From Lachnospiraceae bacterium (GTDB lineage Bacteria > Bacillota > Clostridia > Lachnospirales > Lachnospiraceae), in NCBI GenBank assembly GCA_017551665.1, contig JAFZLB010000030.1:1-63100 (forward strand): a DNA stretch of 63,100 bases, written 5' to 3'. A program made the translations under genes and the position numbers. Below, piece by piece: positions 1 to 7,250 of this stretch (within the stretch, counting starts at the first letter, position 1; each line of letters opens with the position of its first letter). The notes under the pieces are model-generated. The model made no database searches, was not told where the DNA came from, and saw nothing but the letters and a program-made list of their open reading frames with translations.

Positions 1-1
1 C

Positions 2-979
2 AACTACTGCGTAGCAGTAGTTGGTGGCGGCAACACCGCCATGGACTGCGCGCGTGCCGCGATGCGGATTCCGGGTGTGGAGGAAGTTTCGCTGGTGTAC
101 CGGCGTGACGCGCACAATATGCCCGCGGACGAGGAAGAACTGCAGATGGCGCTTGCCGACGGCGTTACCTTCCGGCCGCTGCTTGCGCCCGTCGGCGTGA
201 AAGACGGTTTCCTTGACTGTAAGGTCATGCGGCTCGGTGCGCCGGACGAAAGCGGCAGACAGGCACCGGAGGACACCGGCGAACGGACGCAGGTGAAGGC
301 CGATCTCGTGATCGCCGCGGTCGGCGAGCAGATCGATCCGGCGCTGTACAAGGCCGCCGGCTGTGCCCTGGACGGAAAGAACCGCCCTGCGCTTGACGAA
401 AACCTGCAGACCAGCGTCGCGCACATCTACGCCGCCGGCGACTGTAAGGCCGGCCCCGCGACGGTCGTCAAGGCCATCGCCGACGCCGCAAAAGTCGCCC
501 ACGCAATCTCCGGTATCACATTCGACCACTACGCCGCGGATAACATCGCCGCCGAGGCAGCCGCATTACGCGCCCGCCACGGCAGCTGCTGCACATCCTG
601 CCTCGGCTGCGCCACCGTCTGCGAAGCCTGCGCCGAAGTCTGCCCGAACCGCGCGAACATTGCCGTCCGCGTGCCGGGCATGGCAAAGACGCAGATCGTA
701 CACATCGACGGCATGTGCAACGAATGCGGCAACTGCGCGGTCTTCTGCCCTTACGCGTCGAGGCCGTATCGCGATAAGTTTACCCTGTTCTGGTCCAGGG
801 AGGATTTCGACGCAAGCGAAAACGAAGGCTTCCTGCCGCTGACGGAAGATACGGCACTGCTGCGCCTGGACGGTAACACAAGGGAGATTTCTCTGTCGGA
901 TGAAAAAGACCTCCCGCAGGGCCTGCCGCAACTGATGCAAACCCTGCGGAAGGATTACGCTTATCTGATCTCAGATTGA
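2..979 (+). CDS. ygfK: Putative selenate reductase subunit YgfK, C-terminal part (5' truncated by window edge)
   Basis: The reading frame is open to the left edge, so only the last ~325 residues are seen. They begin inside an NAD(P)-binding Rossmann motif (VVGGGNTAMDCARAA) of the glutamate-synthase small-subunit type. A second dinucleotide-domain motif (IYAAGDC) follows. Near the C-terminus is a cysteine-rich iron-sulfur region (CCTSCLGC, CEAC, CPNR, then CNECGNC and CPYA). This order is typical of YgfK, a flavin/Fe-S protein encoded beside selenium-dependent molybdenum hydroxylases and implicated in anaerobic purine or urate breakdown. The hydroxylase at 7.2 kb and ygeW/X/Y near 30 kb support that role. 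The gene meets lpdA tail to tail with a 9-bp overlap. The physiological reaction is unproven and the selenate reductase name is historical. Confidence 0.85.
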   Translation, partial: NYCVAVVGGGNTAMDCARAAMRIPGVEEVSLVYRRDAHNMPADEEELQMALADGVTFRPLLAPVGVKDGFLDCKVMRLGAPDESGRQAPEDTGERTQVKADLVIAAVGEQIDPALYKAAGCALDGKNRPALDENLQTSVAHIYAAGDCKAGPATVVKAIADAAKVAHAISGITFDHYAADNIAAEAAALRARHGSCCTSCLGCATVCEACAEVCPNRANIAVRVPGMAKTQIVHIDGMCNECGNCAVFCPYASRPYRDKFTLFWSREDFDASENEGFLPLTEDTALLRLDGNTREISLSDEKDLPQGLPQLMQTLRKDYAYLISD

Positions 980-2338
980 CGATAAAGCCTCGGAAATTCC
1001 CTCACTGAAGGTCGGGTGGGGGAAGACGGTTTTGCGCATCTGCTCCACGGTAAGCCCTGCGTTGACGGCGGTCGCGAGATGGGCGATCATGTCCGTCGCG
1101 CGTGCGCACATCATCTGTGCGCCGAGGATTCTGCCGCTGCCCTCTTCGGAAATGATTTTGATAAAGCCGCGCTCGCCCTCCGACAGAACGGTTTTTCCGT
1201 TCGCGGACATCGGGTATTTCTTGCTGACGACGGCAAGGCCCGCAGCGGTCGCTTCCTCTTTTGTCATGCCGACGGAGGCGATCTCCGGATCGGTATAGAC
1301 ACAGGAAGGGATGAGGCTTTCGTTCCGCAAAGGTTCTTTGCCCAGCATGTGACAGACGGCATTGATGCCCGCGGCCGTTGCCGCGTGTGCCAGCTGTATG
1401 CCGCTACTGACATCGCCGATCGCGTAGACGCCGTCCAGGTTCGTCCGGTGGTATTCGTCCGTCACGATGCGTCCGCGTTCCGTCTGTACCGCAACACCTT
1501 CCGCAAACAGTCCTTCCGTATACGCACGCCGCCCGACGGCAATGAGCACCGCCTCCGCGTCCACGCTCTGCTCCGCTTCGCCCGCAAGATAGACGGCACG
1601 CTTCAGGCCGCCGGCGTCTTCGATGCGCTGCAGCGAAGCGCCCGTGATGATCTCCGCGCCGCGCTTTTTCAACAGCTGCCGGATGCTGACACCCAGCTCC
1701 TTGTCCATGTTCGCGATCAGACGGTCCAACGCCTCGATCACGGTCACCTTCGCCCCGAGCGCAAGATAAAGCGAGGCAAATTCCAGACCGATCACGCCGC
1801 CGCCGATCACCGTCAGCGAGGACAAGGGTTTCCGTAAGGACAGCAGACCGTCGGAATCATAGACCGCGTCGCCCTCCGCACCGGGCAGGGGCAGACGCAC
1901 CGGCACGGAGCCCGTCGCGATCAGGATATGCTTCGCGGAAAGTTCCTCCGCACTTTCCCCCTGCACACGCACCAGACCGGAACCAAGCACCGTTCCCGTT
2001 CCCTGATACACCGTCACCTTCGCCTTTTTCAGCGTCGCGGCAACGCCCTCGCGCAGCTGCGTCACGACAGCGTCCTTCCGGTCCTGCATCGCCGCAAGGT
2101 CAAAGCGCAGTCCTTCGGCAGTAACACCCGCCGGTGTCTTTTCGCCTGCGAGTGTCCCGTAGAATTCCGCCGAATGTAAAAGTGTTTTCGTCGGGATGCA
2201 GCCGCGGTTTAAGCAGGTGCCGCCGAGGGCATCCTTCTCCACCAAGGCCGTCTTCATCCCGCTATGCGCAGCGAAGGCCGCGGCTTCATATCCGCCGGGG
2301 CCTCCGCCAATGACAATCAGATCATATACTTCGCTCAA
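971..2338 (-). CDS. lpdA: Dihydrolipoyl dehydrogenase (glycine cleavage L-protein)
   Basis: This 455-residue flavoprotein reoxidises the dihydrolipoyl arm of GcvH using NAD+. The N-terminal FAD motif GGGPGGYEAA, the redox disulfide in GGTCLNRGCIPTK, a central NAD-binding motif (VIGGGVIGLEFA), the second FAD motif (YAIGDV) and the C-terminal catalytic HPHPTFSE are all present at family spacing. The start is TTG at 2338: a GGAGG lies about 8 bases upstream, and the TTG overlaps the gcvPB stop (TTGA), indicating translational coupling. It is the last gene of the gcv operon, so it probably serves this complex rather than pyruvate dehydrogenase. Its 3' end overlaps ygfK on the other strand, leaving no room for a separate terminator. 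Confidence 0.93.
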   Translation of the reverse strand: MSEVYDLIVIGGGPGGYEAAAFAAHSGMKTALVEKDALGGTCLNRGCIPTKTLLHSAEFYGTLAGEKTPAGVTAEGLRFDLAAMQDRKDAVVTQLREGVAATLKKAKVTVYQGTGTVLGSGLVRVQGESAEELSAKHILIATGSVPVRLPLPGAEGDAVYDSDGLLSLRKPLSSLTVIGGGVIGLEFASLYLALGAKVTVIEALDRLIANMDKELGVSIRQLLKKRGAEIITGASLQRIEDAGGLKRAVYLAGEAEQSVDAEAVLIAVGRRAYTEGLFAEGVAVQTERGRIVTDEYHRTNLDGVYAIGDVSSGIQLAHAATAAGINAVCHMLGKEPLRNESLIPSCVYTDPEIASVGMTKEEATAAGLAVVSKKYPMSANGKTVLSEGERGFIKIISEEGSGRILGAQMMCARATDMIAHLATAVNAGLTVEQMRKTVFPHPTFSEGISEALSSI

Positions 2339-3777
2339 TTTGTTTCCTCCCCGAAGCGGTAGCGGATGATGGGATTGCGTGCCGCCGTCACCTCATCCGG
2401 CCGCCCGATCGGCGCCTTCTTCGGCGACGCCTTGATGCTCTCCGGATCGCGCTGCGCTTCCTCGTGAATCTCCTTCATCACGCGGATGACCTCGTCGAGC
2501 GTTTCCTTGCTCTCCGTCTCCGTCGGCTCCACCATCAGCGCCTCATGGACGATGAGCGGGAAATACATCGTCGGCGGATGCATGCCGTGATCGAGCAGCG
2601 TCTTTGCGATGTCCATGGCACTGACGCCGCCCCGCTTCACGGACTGCTCCATCGTGATGACAAATTCGTGATACACGTTGTCGTCAAAGGCCATCGGATA
2701 GACGTCCTTCAGCTGCGACATCATGTAGTTCGCGTTCAATACGGCGTTTTTGGAAATCTCCGGCAGACCCTCTTTGCCCAGCATCAGCAGATAGGTCAGC
2801 GCCCGCACCACGACAAGGAAGTTGCCGTCAAAGGCACGCATGTCCCCGAGACACTGTTCCGCGCGCTCCCTGCGCAATGCGCCTGTATCTCCCGTGACAC
2901 GATGTCCCGGCAGATACTTGGCCAAAAACTCCTTGCAGCCGACCGGACCGCTGCCGGGGCCGCCGCCGCCGTGCGGTGTGGAAAAGGTCTTGTGCAGATT
3001 CATGTGCACGCAGTCAAATCCCATGTCGCCCGGACGCGCCACGCCGATGATGCCGTTTAAGTTGGCGCCGTCGTAATACACAAGGCCGCCCGCCTCATGG
3101 ATGATTTTCGTGATCTCTAAAATATCCTTCTCAAACAGACCGCAGGTATTGGGATTCGTGAGCATGAGTCCCGCCGTGTCCTCTCCGACCGCGGCTCTCA
3201 GGGCTTCCAGATCCACGAGCCCGTCCGCGCCGGAAGCTAAGTTCACGACATCATAACCGCACATCGTCGCGGTCGCGGGATTCGTCCCGTGCGCGGAATC
3301 CGGCACGATCATCTTTGTGCGCTTCAGATCGCCGCGCTCCGTGTGATAAGACTTGATCAGCAAAAGACCCGTGAACTCGCCGTGCGCACCCGCCGCCGGC
3401 TGGAAGGTCACGGCGTCCATGCCGGTCACTTCGCAAAGATATTCCTCCGCCGTCCGCAAGACCGAAAGACAGCCCTGCACCGTCTCATCCTCCTGCAGGG
3501 GATGCACGCCGGTGAAGCCGGGGAGTCTTGCCATTTCCTCGTTGACGGAAGGATTGTATTTCATCGTGCAGCTGCCCAGAGGATAAAAACCGTTGTTGAC
3601 ACCGAAGACCTGTCCCGCCAGCTCCGTGTAATGCCGGCTGACCTCCGTTTCACTCATCTCCGGCAGGCGCGGCGCGGCATCGCGCAAAGGCGCCTCGGGA
3701 AGCTGTTCCTCCACATCGAGCGCCGGTAAAATCGTGCATCTTCTGCCGGGTGCACCCCATTCAAATACTGTCTTCAT
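2335..3777 (-). CDS. gcvPB: Glycine dehydrogenase (decarboxylating) subunit 2
   Basis: This is the PLP-binding half of the two-subunit P-protein that decarboxylates glycine and passes the aminomethyl group to lipoylated GcvH. The PLP lysine lies in HMNLHKTFSTPHGGGGPG, and the glycine-rich loop and GSCTMKYNP motif are also seen. I place the start at ATG 3777 (MKTVFEW), giving 480 residues. AAGGAGGTG stands just upstream and the ATG overlaps the gcvPA stop as ATGA. A longer reading to 3846 would run into gcvPA and has no better ribosome binding site. The split P-protein is typical of Firmicutes and archaea. It lies in the gcvT-gcvH-gcvPA-gcvPB-lpdA operon. Confidence 0.93.
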   Translation of the reverse strand: MKTVFEWGAPGRRCTILPALDVEEQLPEAPLRDAAPRLPEMSETEVSRHYTELAGQVFGVNNGFYPLGSCTMKYNPSVNEEMARLPGFTGVHPLQEDETVQGCLSVLRTAEEYLCEVTGMDAVTFQPAAGAHGEFTGLLLIKSYHTERGDLKRTKMIVPDSAHGTNPATATMCGYDVVNLASGADGLVDLEALRAAVGEDTAGLMLTNPNTCGLFEKDILEITKIIHEAGGLVYYDGANLNGIIGVARPGDMGFDCVHMNLHKTFSTPHGGGGPGSGPVGCKEFLAKYLPGHRVTGDTGALRRERAEQCLGDMRAFDGNFLVVVRALTYLLMLGKEGLPEISKNAVLNANYMMSQLKDVYPMAFDDNVYHEFVITMEQSVKRGGVSAMDIAKTLLDHGMHPPTMYFPLIVHEALMVEPTETESKETLDEVIRVMKEIHEEAQRDPESIKASPKKAPIGRPDEVTAARNPIIRYRFGEETN

Positions 3778-5087
3778 GCGCGCACCTCCTTCACGATTTC
3801 CGCGACCTCGTCCATGGCTTGCCTCGTGTTCAGTTCCGTCGCGCACCAGAGGATTTCCTTTTCATTCAAGGGCAGTCCGCCGAGAATGCCCTTCTCCCGC
3901 AATGCTTCCAGAATCTTCGAAGAAGGCGTTTCGGAAACAGTGACAAATTCATGGAAGAAAGGCTTCGCGTCTCTCGCCTGTAAGCCCGCCTCCGCCAAAA
4001 CCTTTTGCAGATAATGTGCCTTCGAACTGCACTGCTTCGCGACCTCTTTCAGCCCCTCCGGCCCCATGGCGGAAAGATAGACCGCCGCCGTCAGCGCGCA
4101 GAGTGCCTCGTTCGAGCAGATATTGGAACCGGCCTTTTCCCTGCGGATGTGCTGTTCCCTCGCCTGCAGCGTCAGCACGTAGGCCTTGTTGCCGTCATGA
4201 TCCTTTGTCTCGCCGATGATGCGGCCCGGGAGCTTGCGCATCATTTTTTCCGTACAGGCCATGAAGCCTAAATACGGACCGCCGAAGCCGAGCGGCAGTC
4301 CCAGCGGCTGTCCCTCGCCGCAGGCGATGTCCGCCCCGTATGCGCCCGGCGTTTTGAGCAGTCCCAAAGACACCGGATTGCAGCCCATGACGAGCTTTGC
4401 GCCGGCCTCTTTGACCATCGCGGCAATCGCGTCCATGTCCTCCAGATTACCGTAGTAATTCGGCTGCTGTACAAACAGACAGGCACTGTCCTCCGCAAGC
4501 GCCGCCTTCAACGCTTCCGGATCCAGCACGCCGTCCTTCTCGGCGATCATCTGCACGGGATCGTCCTTACCGAAGGCATAGGTGCGGATGACGCTGACCG
4601 TCTCCGGCTGCGCCGTCTGCGCCACCAGAATCTTCGTGCGCTTCTTCTCCACACACATCTTCACCGCCTCGGCCGCGGCCGTCGCCCCGTCATAAACGGA
4701 GGCGTTGGCACAGTCCAGTCCCGTCAGCTCGCAGATCATGGTCTGGTATTCAAAGATGGATTGCAGCACGCCCTGGCTGATCTCCGCCTGATAGGGCGTA
4801 TAGGCCGTCAGAAATTCCTCCTTGCCCGTCACGCGCTTTACGACGGCGGGAATGTAGTGATGATAAGCGCCCGCCCCGCGGAAGATCTGACGGTACACGG
4901 TGTTTTGCGCCGCCATTCCTTCCATCCGCGCGGCCGTTTCCAGCTCACTCATGCCCTCCGGCAGATTCAGATGATCGATTTTCACGCTGTCCGGCACCGT
5001 TGCGAAGAGCGCGTCAAAGCTGCTCTTTCCGGCAGCCGCCAGCATTTGTTTTTGTTCCTGTTCCGTATTGACTACAAATGTCCCCAT
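3774..5087 (-). CDS. gcvPA: Glycine dehydrogenase (decarboxylating) subunit 1
   Basis: This is the first half of the split P-protein, 437 residues, the family's usual length. It has the fold of PLP-dependent transferases but lacks the PLP lysine, which is on GcvPB. Recognisable segments include FRGAGAYHHYIPAVV, the TAYTPYQAEISQGVLQ stretch and YDGATAAAEA, all conserved in GcvPA. A GGAGG ribosome binding site precedes the ATG at 5087. The stop overlaps the start of gcvPB by the ATGA tetranucleotide, so the two subunits should be made in equal amounts. GcvH lies 21 bases upstream in the same operon. Confidence 0.93.
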   Translation of the reverse strand: MGTFVVNTEQEQKQMLAAAGKSSFDALFATVPDSVKIDHLNLPEGMSELETAARMEGMAAQNTVYRQIFRGAGAYHHYIPAVVKRVTGKEEFLTAYTPYQAEISQGVLQSIFEYQTMICELTGLDCANASVYDGATAAAEAVKMCVEKKRTKILVAQTAQPETVSVIRTYAFGKDDPVQMIAEKDGVLDPEALKAALAEDSACLFVQQPNYYGNLEDMDAIAAMVKEAGAKLVMGCNPVSLGLLKTPGAYGADIACGEGQPLGLPLGFGGPYLGFMACTEKMMRKLPGRIIGETKDHDGNKAYVLTLQAREQHIRREKAGSNICSNEALCALTAAVYLSAMGPEGLKEVAKQCSSKAHYLQKVLAEAGLQARDAKPFFHEFVTVSETPSSKILEALREKGILGGLPLNEKEILWCATELNTRQAMDEVAEIVKEVRA

Positions 5088-5108
5088 GTTTCCTCCGCCG
5101 CTTACGCT

Positions 5109-5495
5109 TTATTCCTTTGCCGCTTCTTCCTCACAGAAGGCCTCATACGCCTCCGCGTCCATGAGATCCTCCGTCGCGGTCACATCGGAAGCGCGGATAA
5201 ACCATGCACCGTAGGGATCGCTGTTGATGCTCTCCGGGGAATCCAGCAGCGAATCGTTGACCTCCGCGACGGTTCCGCTCACGGGACTGTAAATATCGGA
5301 GACCGCCTTGACGCTCTCCACGTCCGCAAAGGCTTCGCCGACGCTCAGCGTGTCGCCCGCTTCCGGCAGATTGACAAAGACGAGATCGCCCAGCGCGTCC
5401 TGCGCGAAATCGGTGATGCCGATCTCCGTCAGTCCCCCTTCCGTCTTGACCCATTCATGCGTTTTGCTGTACTTCAGGTTTCCGGGTGTGTTCAT
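5109..5495 (-). CDS. gcvH: Glycine cleavage system H protein
   Basis: This is the lipoyl carrier protein that shuttles the aminomethyl intermediate between the P, T and L proteins. The sequence has the H-protein opening (YSKTHEWV) and the lipoylation site with its target lysine in DVESVKAVSDIYSPVSG. Two in-frame ATGs lie 6 bases apart. The first (5501) is only two bases from GGAGG. The second (5495) has an 8-base gap, so I chose 5495, giving 128 residues, normal for the family. No lipoate ligase or lipoyl synthase gene occurs in the window, so lipoylation must be supplied from elsewhere. Confidence 0.93.
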   Translation of the reverse strand: MNTPGNLKYSKTHEWVKTEGGLTEIGITDFAQDALGDLVFVNLPEAGDTLSVGEAFADVESVKAVSDIYSPVSGTVAEVNDSLLDSPESINSDPYGAWFIRASDVTATEDLMDAEAYEAFCEEEAAKE

Positions 5496-5537
5496 TTGCA
5501 TAACCTCCTTTTGCCCTCAGCTCCTGTTGTATTAATT

Positions 5538-6626
5538 CTAATTTCGTTTACGATAGAACGGCAGCGGAACAATCTCCGCTTCCACCGCGCGTCCTCTCAC
5601 ATCCGCGGTCAGGCTTCCTCCCGCCGCGGCAATGTCCGCGTCAATCAGCGCCATCGCGAGCGGTGTGTTGAGATACGGACAGTGCGTCCCGCTCGTCGAA
5701 TGGCCGACTTCCTTTCCGTCCTTTGTCAGCGTCGCGTGCTCGCGGATGATGCCGCGCCCCGTGACCTTGAGACCCACGCGCTTCACCTTCGGCGTCCCGC
5801 GCTCTTCCAGCGCCGCCTTCCCGATAAAGTCCTCCTTGTCCATTTTCACGGCAAAGGAAAGACCGGTTTCCAAAGGCGAAATCTCGTCATCCATTTCATG
5901 CCCGTAGAGCGGCATGGCGGCCTCTAAGCGCAGCGTATCGCGCGCGCCCAGCCCGCAGGGAATGAGCCCGAAATCCTTTCCCGCTGTGAGAAGCATCCGC
6001 CAGAGCTTCACCCCGTCGGCCGCGTCGACATAAAACTCATAGCCGTCCTCGCCGGTATAGCCGGTTTTGGAGACGATGGCCTTGATGCCGCCGACGGCGC
6101 TGTCCATGACCGCGTGGTAATACTTCTCCGGCAGCGGCCCGTTGCCGTCCAGCGTCTTCACGATCTCCTCCGCCTTCGGCCCCTGCAACGCAATTTGCAC
6201 ATACTGATCGGAGACATCCGTCACGTGACAGTCCCCGCTGACATGCGCCTGCATCCAGTTGACGTCTTTATCCTTATTTGCAGCGTTCACGACGACAAGA
6301 TAACGCGTCTCGTTTTCCTTGTAGACGATGAGATCATCCACGCAGCCGCCCTTCTCGTTGCACATGACGCTGTAACGCGCCTGTCCCTCCGCCATGTTGT
6401 CAAAGCGGTTTGTCAGAAGATGATTCAGATTCTTCAACGCGTCCGCGCCCTCAAACAGCACCTCGCCCATGTGCGAAACATCAAACATCCCGCAGGCGGT
6501 GCGCACCGCCATGTGCTCCGCGATCACGCCCGTGCCGTACTGCACCGGCAGAAGATATCCCGCAAAGGGGACGATCTTGCCGCCCAAAGCCACATGTTCC
6601 TCATACAGCGGCGTTTTCTTTTCCAT
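5538..6626 (-). CDS. gcvT: Aminomethyltransferase (glycine cleavage T protein)
   Basis: This 362-residue protein releases ammonia from the aminomethyl-GcvH intermediate and transfers the one-carbon unit to tetrahydrofolate. The opening (LYEEHVALGGKIVPFAGY), the folate-binding FDVSHMGEV stretch, GYTGEDGYEFY and the GLGARDTLRLEA motif are all present. AAAGGAGGC stands 8 bases before the ATG. It lies 42 bases upstream of gcvH and 13 bases downstream of the Uma2 gene, whose promoter may drive the whole operon. The leader before the operon's first gene is under 80 bases, too short for a tandem glycine riboswitch. Confidence 0.94.
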   Translation of the reverse strand: MEKKTPLYEEHVALGGKIVPFAGYLLPVQYGTGVIAEHMAVRTACGMFDVSHMGEVLFEGADALKNLNHLLTNRFDNMAEGQARYSVMCNEKGGCVDDLIVYKENETRYLVVVNAANKDKDVNWMQAHVSGDCHVTDVSDQYVQIALQGPKAEEIVKTLDGNGPLPEKYYHAVMDSAVGGIKAIVSKTGYTGEDGYEFYVDAADGVKLWRMLLTAGKDFGLIPCGLGARDTLRLEAAMPLYGHEMDDEISPLETGLSFAVKMDKEDFIGKAALEERGTPKVKRVGLKVTGRGIIREHATLTKDGKEVGHSTSGTHCPYLNTPLAMALIDADIAAAGGSLTADVRGRAVEAEIVPLPFYRKRN

Positions 6627-6639
6627 GCTTTCGCCTCCT

Positions 6640-7167
6640 TTAAAGCTTTACCTTCAGCCCCTCATAAATGCCGGATACAATCTCGTCGGCAAAGGTATAC
6701 TCTTCAAAATCCTCTTTTTCCAGGTGATAGACCGTGATGCGGTTGTGGTCCCGGTCAATGATCCAGTACTCCCTGACGCCCGCGTTGGTGTATTTCAACA
6801 GCTTAATCAGATAATCCCGCTTGCGGCTGGATTCCGATACCACCTCCACGCAAAGATCCGGTGCCCCATGGCAGCCGTCCTCCTTCAGCTTTTCCTCATC
6901 GCAGACCACCAGCACATCCGGTTCCACATACGTGCGGTCGTCATCATTGAGATAAACGGCAAAGGGGGCGATAACGCTCTTGCAGCGGCCGCCTTTTTTT
7001 TCGAAGTAATCCGACATCTGACGGAATATACTGCCTGCATCATTCTGATGATACAGCGACGGCGTCGCCATATCATACAATATGCCGTCGATCAGTTCCA
7101 TCCGTACTCCCTCCGGCAGTTCCAGGATATCCTGTACCGTATGCATTTCTTTCGGCAATGCGCTCAT
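6640..7167 (-). CDS. Uma2 family (DUF820) PD-(D/E)XK nuclease-like protein
   Basis: This 175-residue protein has the Uma2 fold signature: RMELIDGILYDM near the start, YVEPDVLVVCD in the middle, then PDLCVEVVSESSRKRDYLIKLLKY and GVREYWIID. The acidic residues (E in ELIDG, D in EPD, E in VEVV) and the following lysine form the usual restriction-endonuclease-like active site. These proteins are abundant in cyanobacteria and scattered in Firmicutes, often near mobile elements, with poorly known roles. Here it is the first gene of the gcv operon, 13 bases before gcvT. That could mean co-transcription or a recent insertion between the gcv promoter and gcvT. AGGGGAGG is its ribosome binding site. 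No antitoxin-like partner is seen. Confidence 0.85.
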   Translation of the reverse strand: MSALPKEMHTVQDILELPEGVRMELIDGILYDMATPSLYHQNDAGSIFRQMSDYFEKKGGRCKSVIAPFAVYLNDDDRTYVEPDVLVVCDEEKLKEDGCHGAPDLCVEVVSESSRKRDYLIKLLKYTNAGVREYWIIDRDHNRITVYHLEKEDFEEYTFADEIVSGIYEGLKVKL

Positions 7168-7204
7168 AAGAAACCTCCCCTGGCAATTTTCGATGTACGC
7201 AAAT

Positions 7205-7233
7205 AGTATAACACAGAACGACAGCCCTTGCCA
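7205..7233 (-). promoter_or_regulatory. Candidate sigma-A promoter for Uma2-gcv operon
   Basis: On the minus strand, TATACT (7205-7210) is a good -10 box. TGGCAA (7228-7233) is a weak -35 box at the ideal 17-base spacing. Transcription would start about 30 bases before the Uma2 ATG. It overlaps the divergent hydroxylase promoter, so the two may interfere or share a regulator. Confidence 0.5.
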
Positions 7234-7235
7234 TG

Positions 7236-7244
7236 TGATATAAT
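7236..7244 (+). promoter_or_regulatory. Extended -10 promoter for the molybdenum hydroxylase
   Basis: TGATATAAT forms a perfect extended -10 element. No good -35 box stands 17 bases upstream, as is common for extended -10 promoters. The expected start point, 6-7 bases downstream, falls on or beside the ATG at 7251, so the transcript may be leaderless. Confidence 0.55.
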
Positions 7245-7250
7245 ATGCTT

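Noticed and set aside
7168-7244. Glycine riboswitch before the gcv operon
   Set aside because: The leader is under 80 bases and shows no tandem aptamer-like folding.
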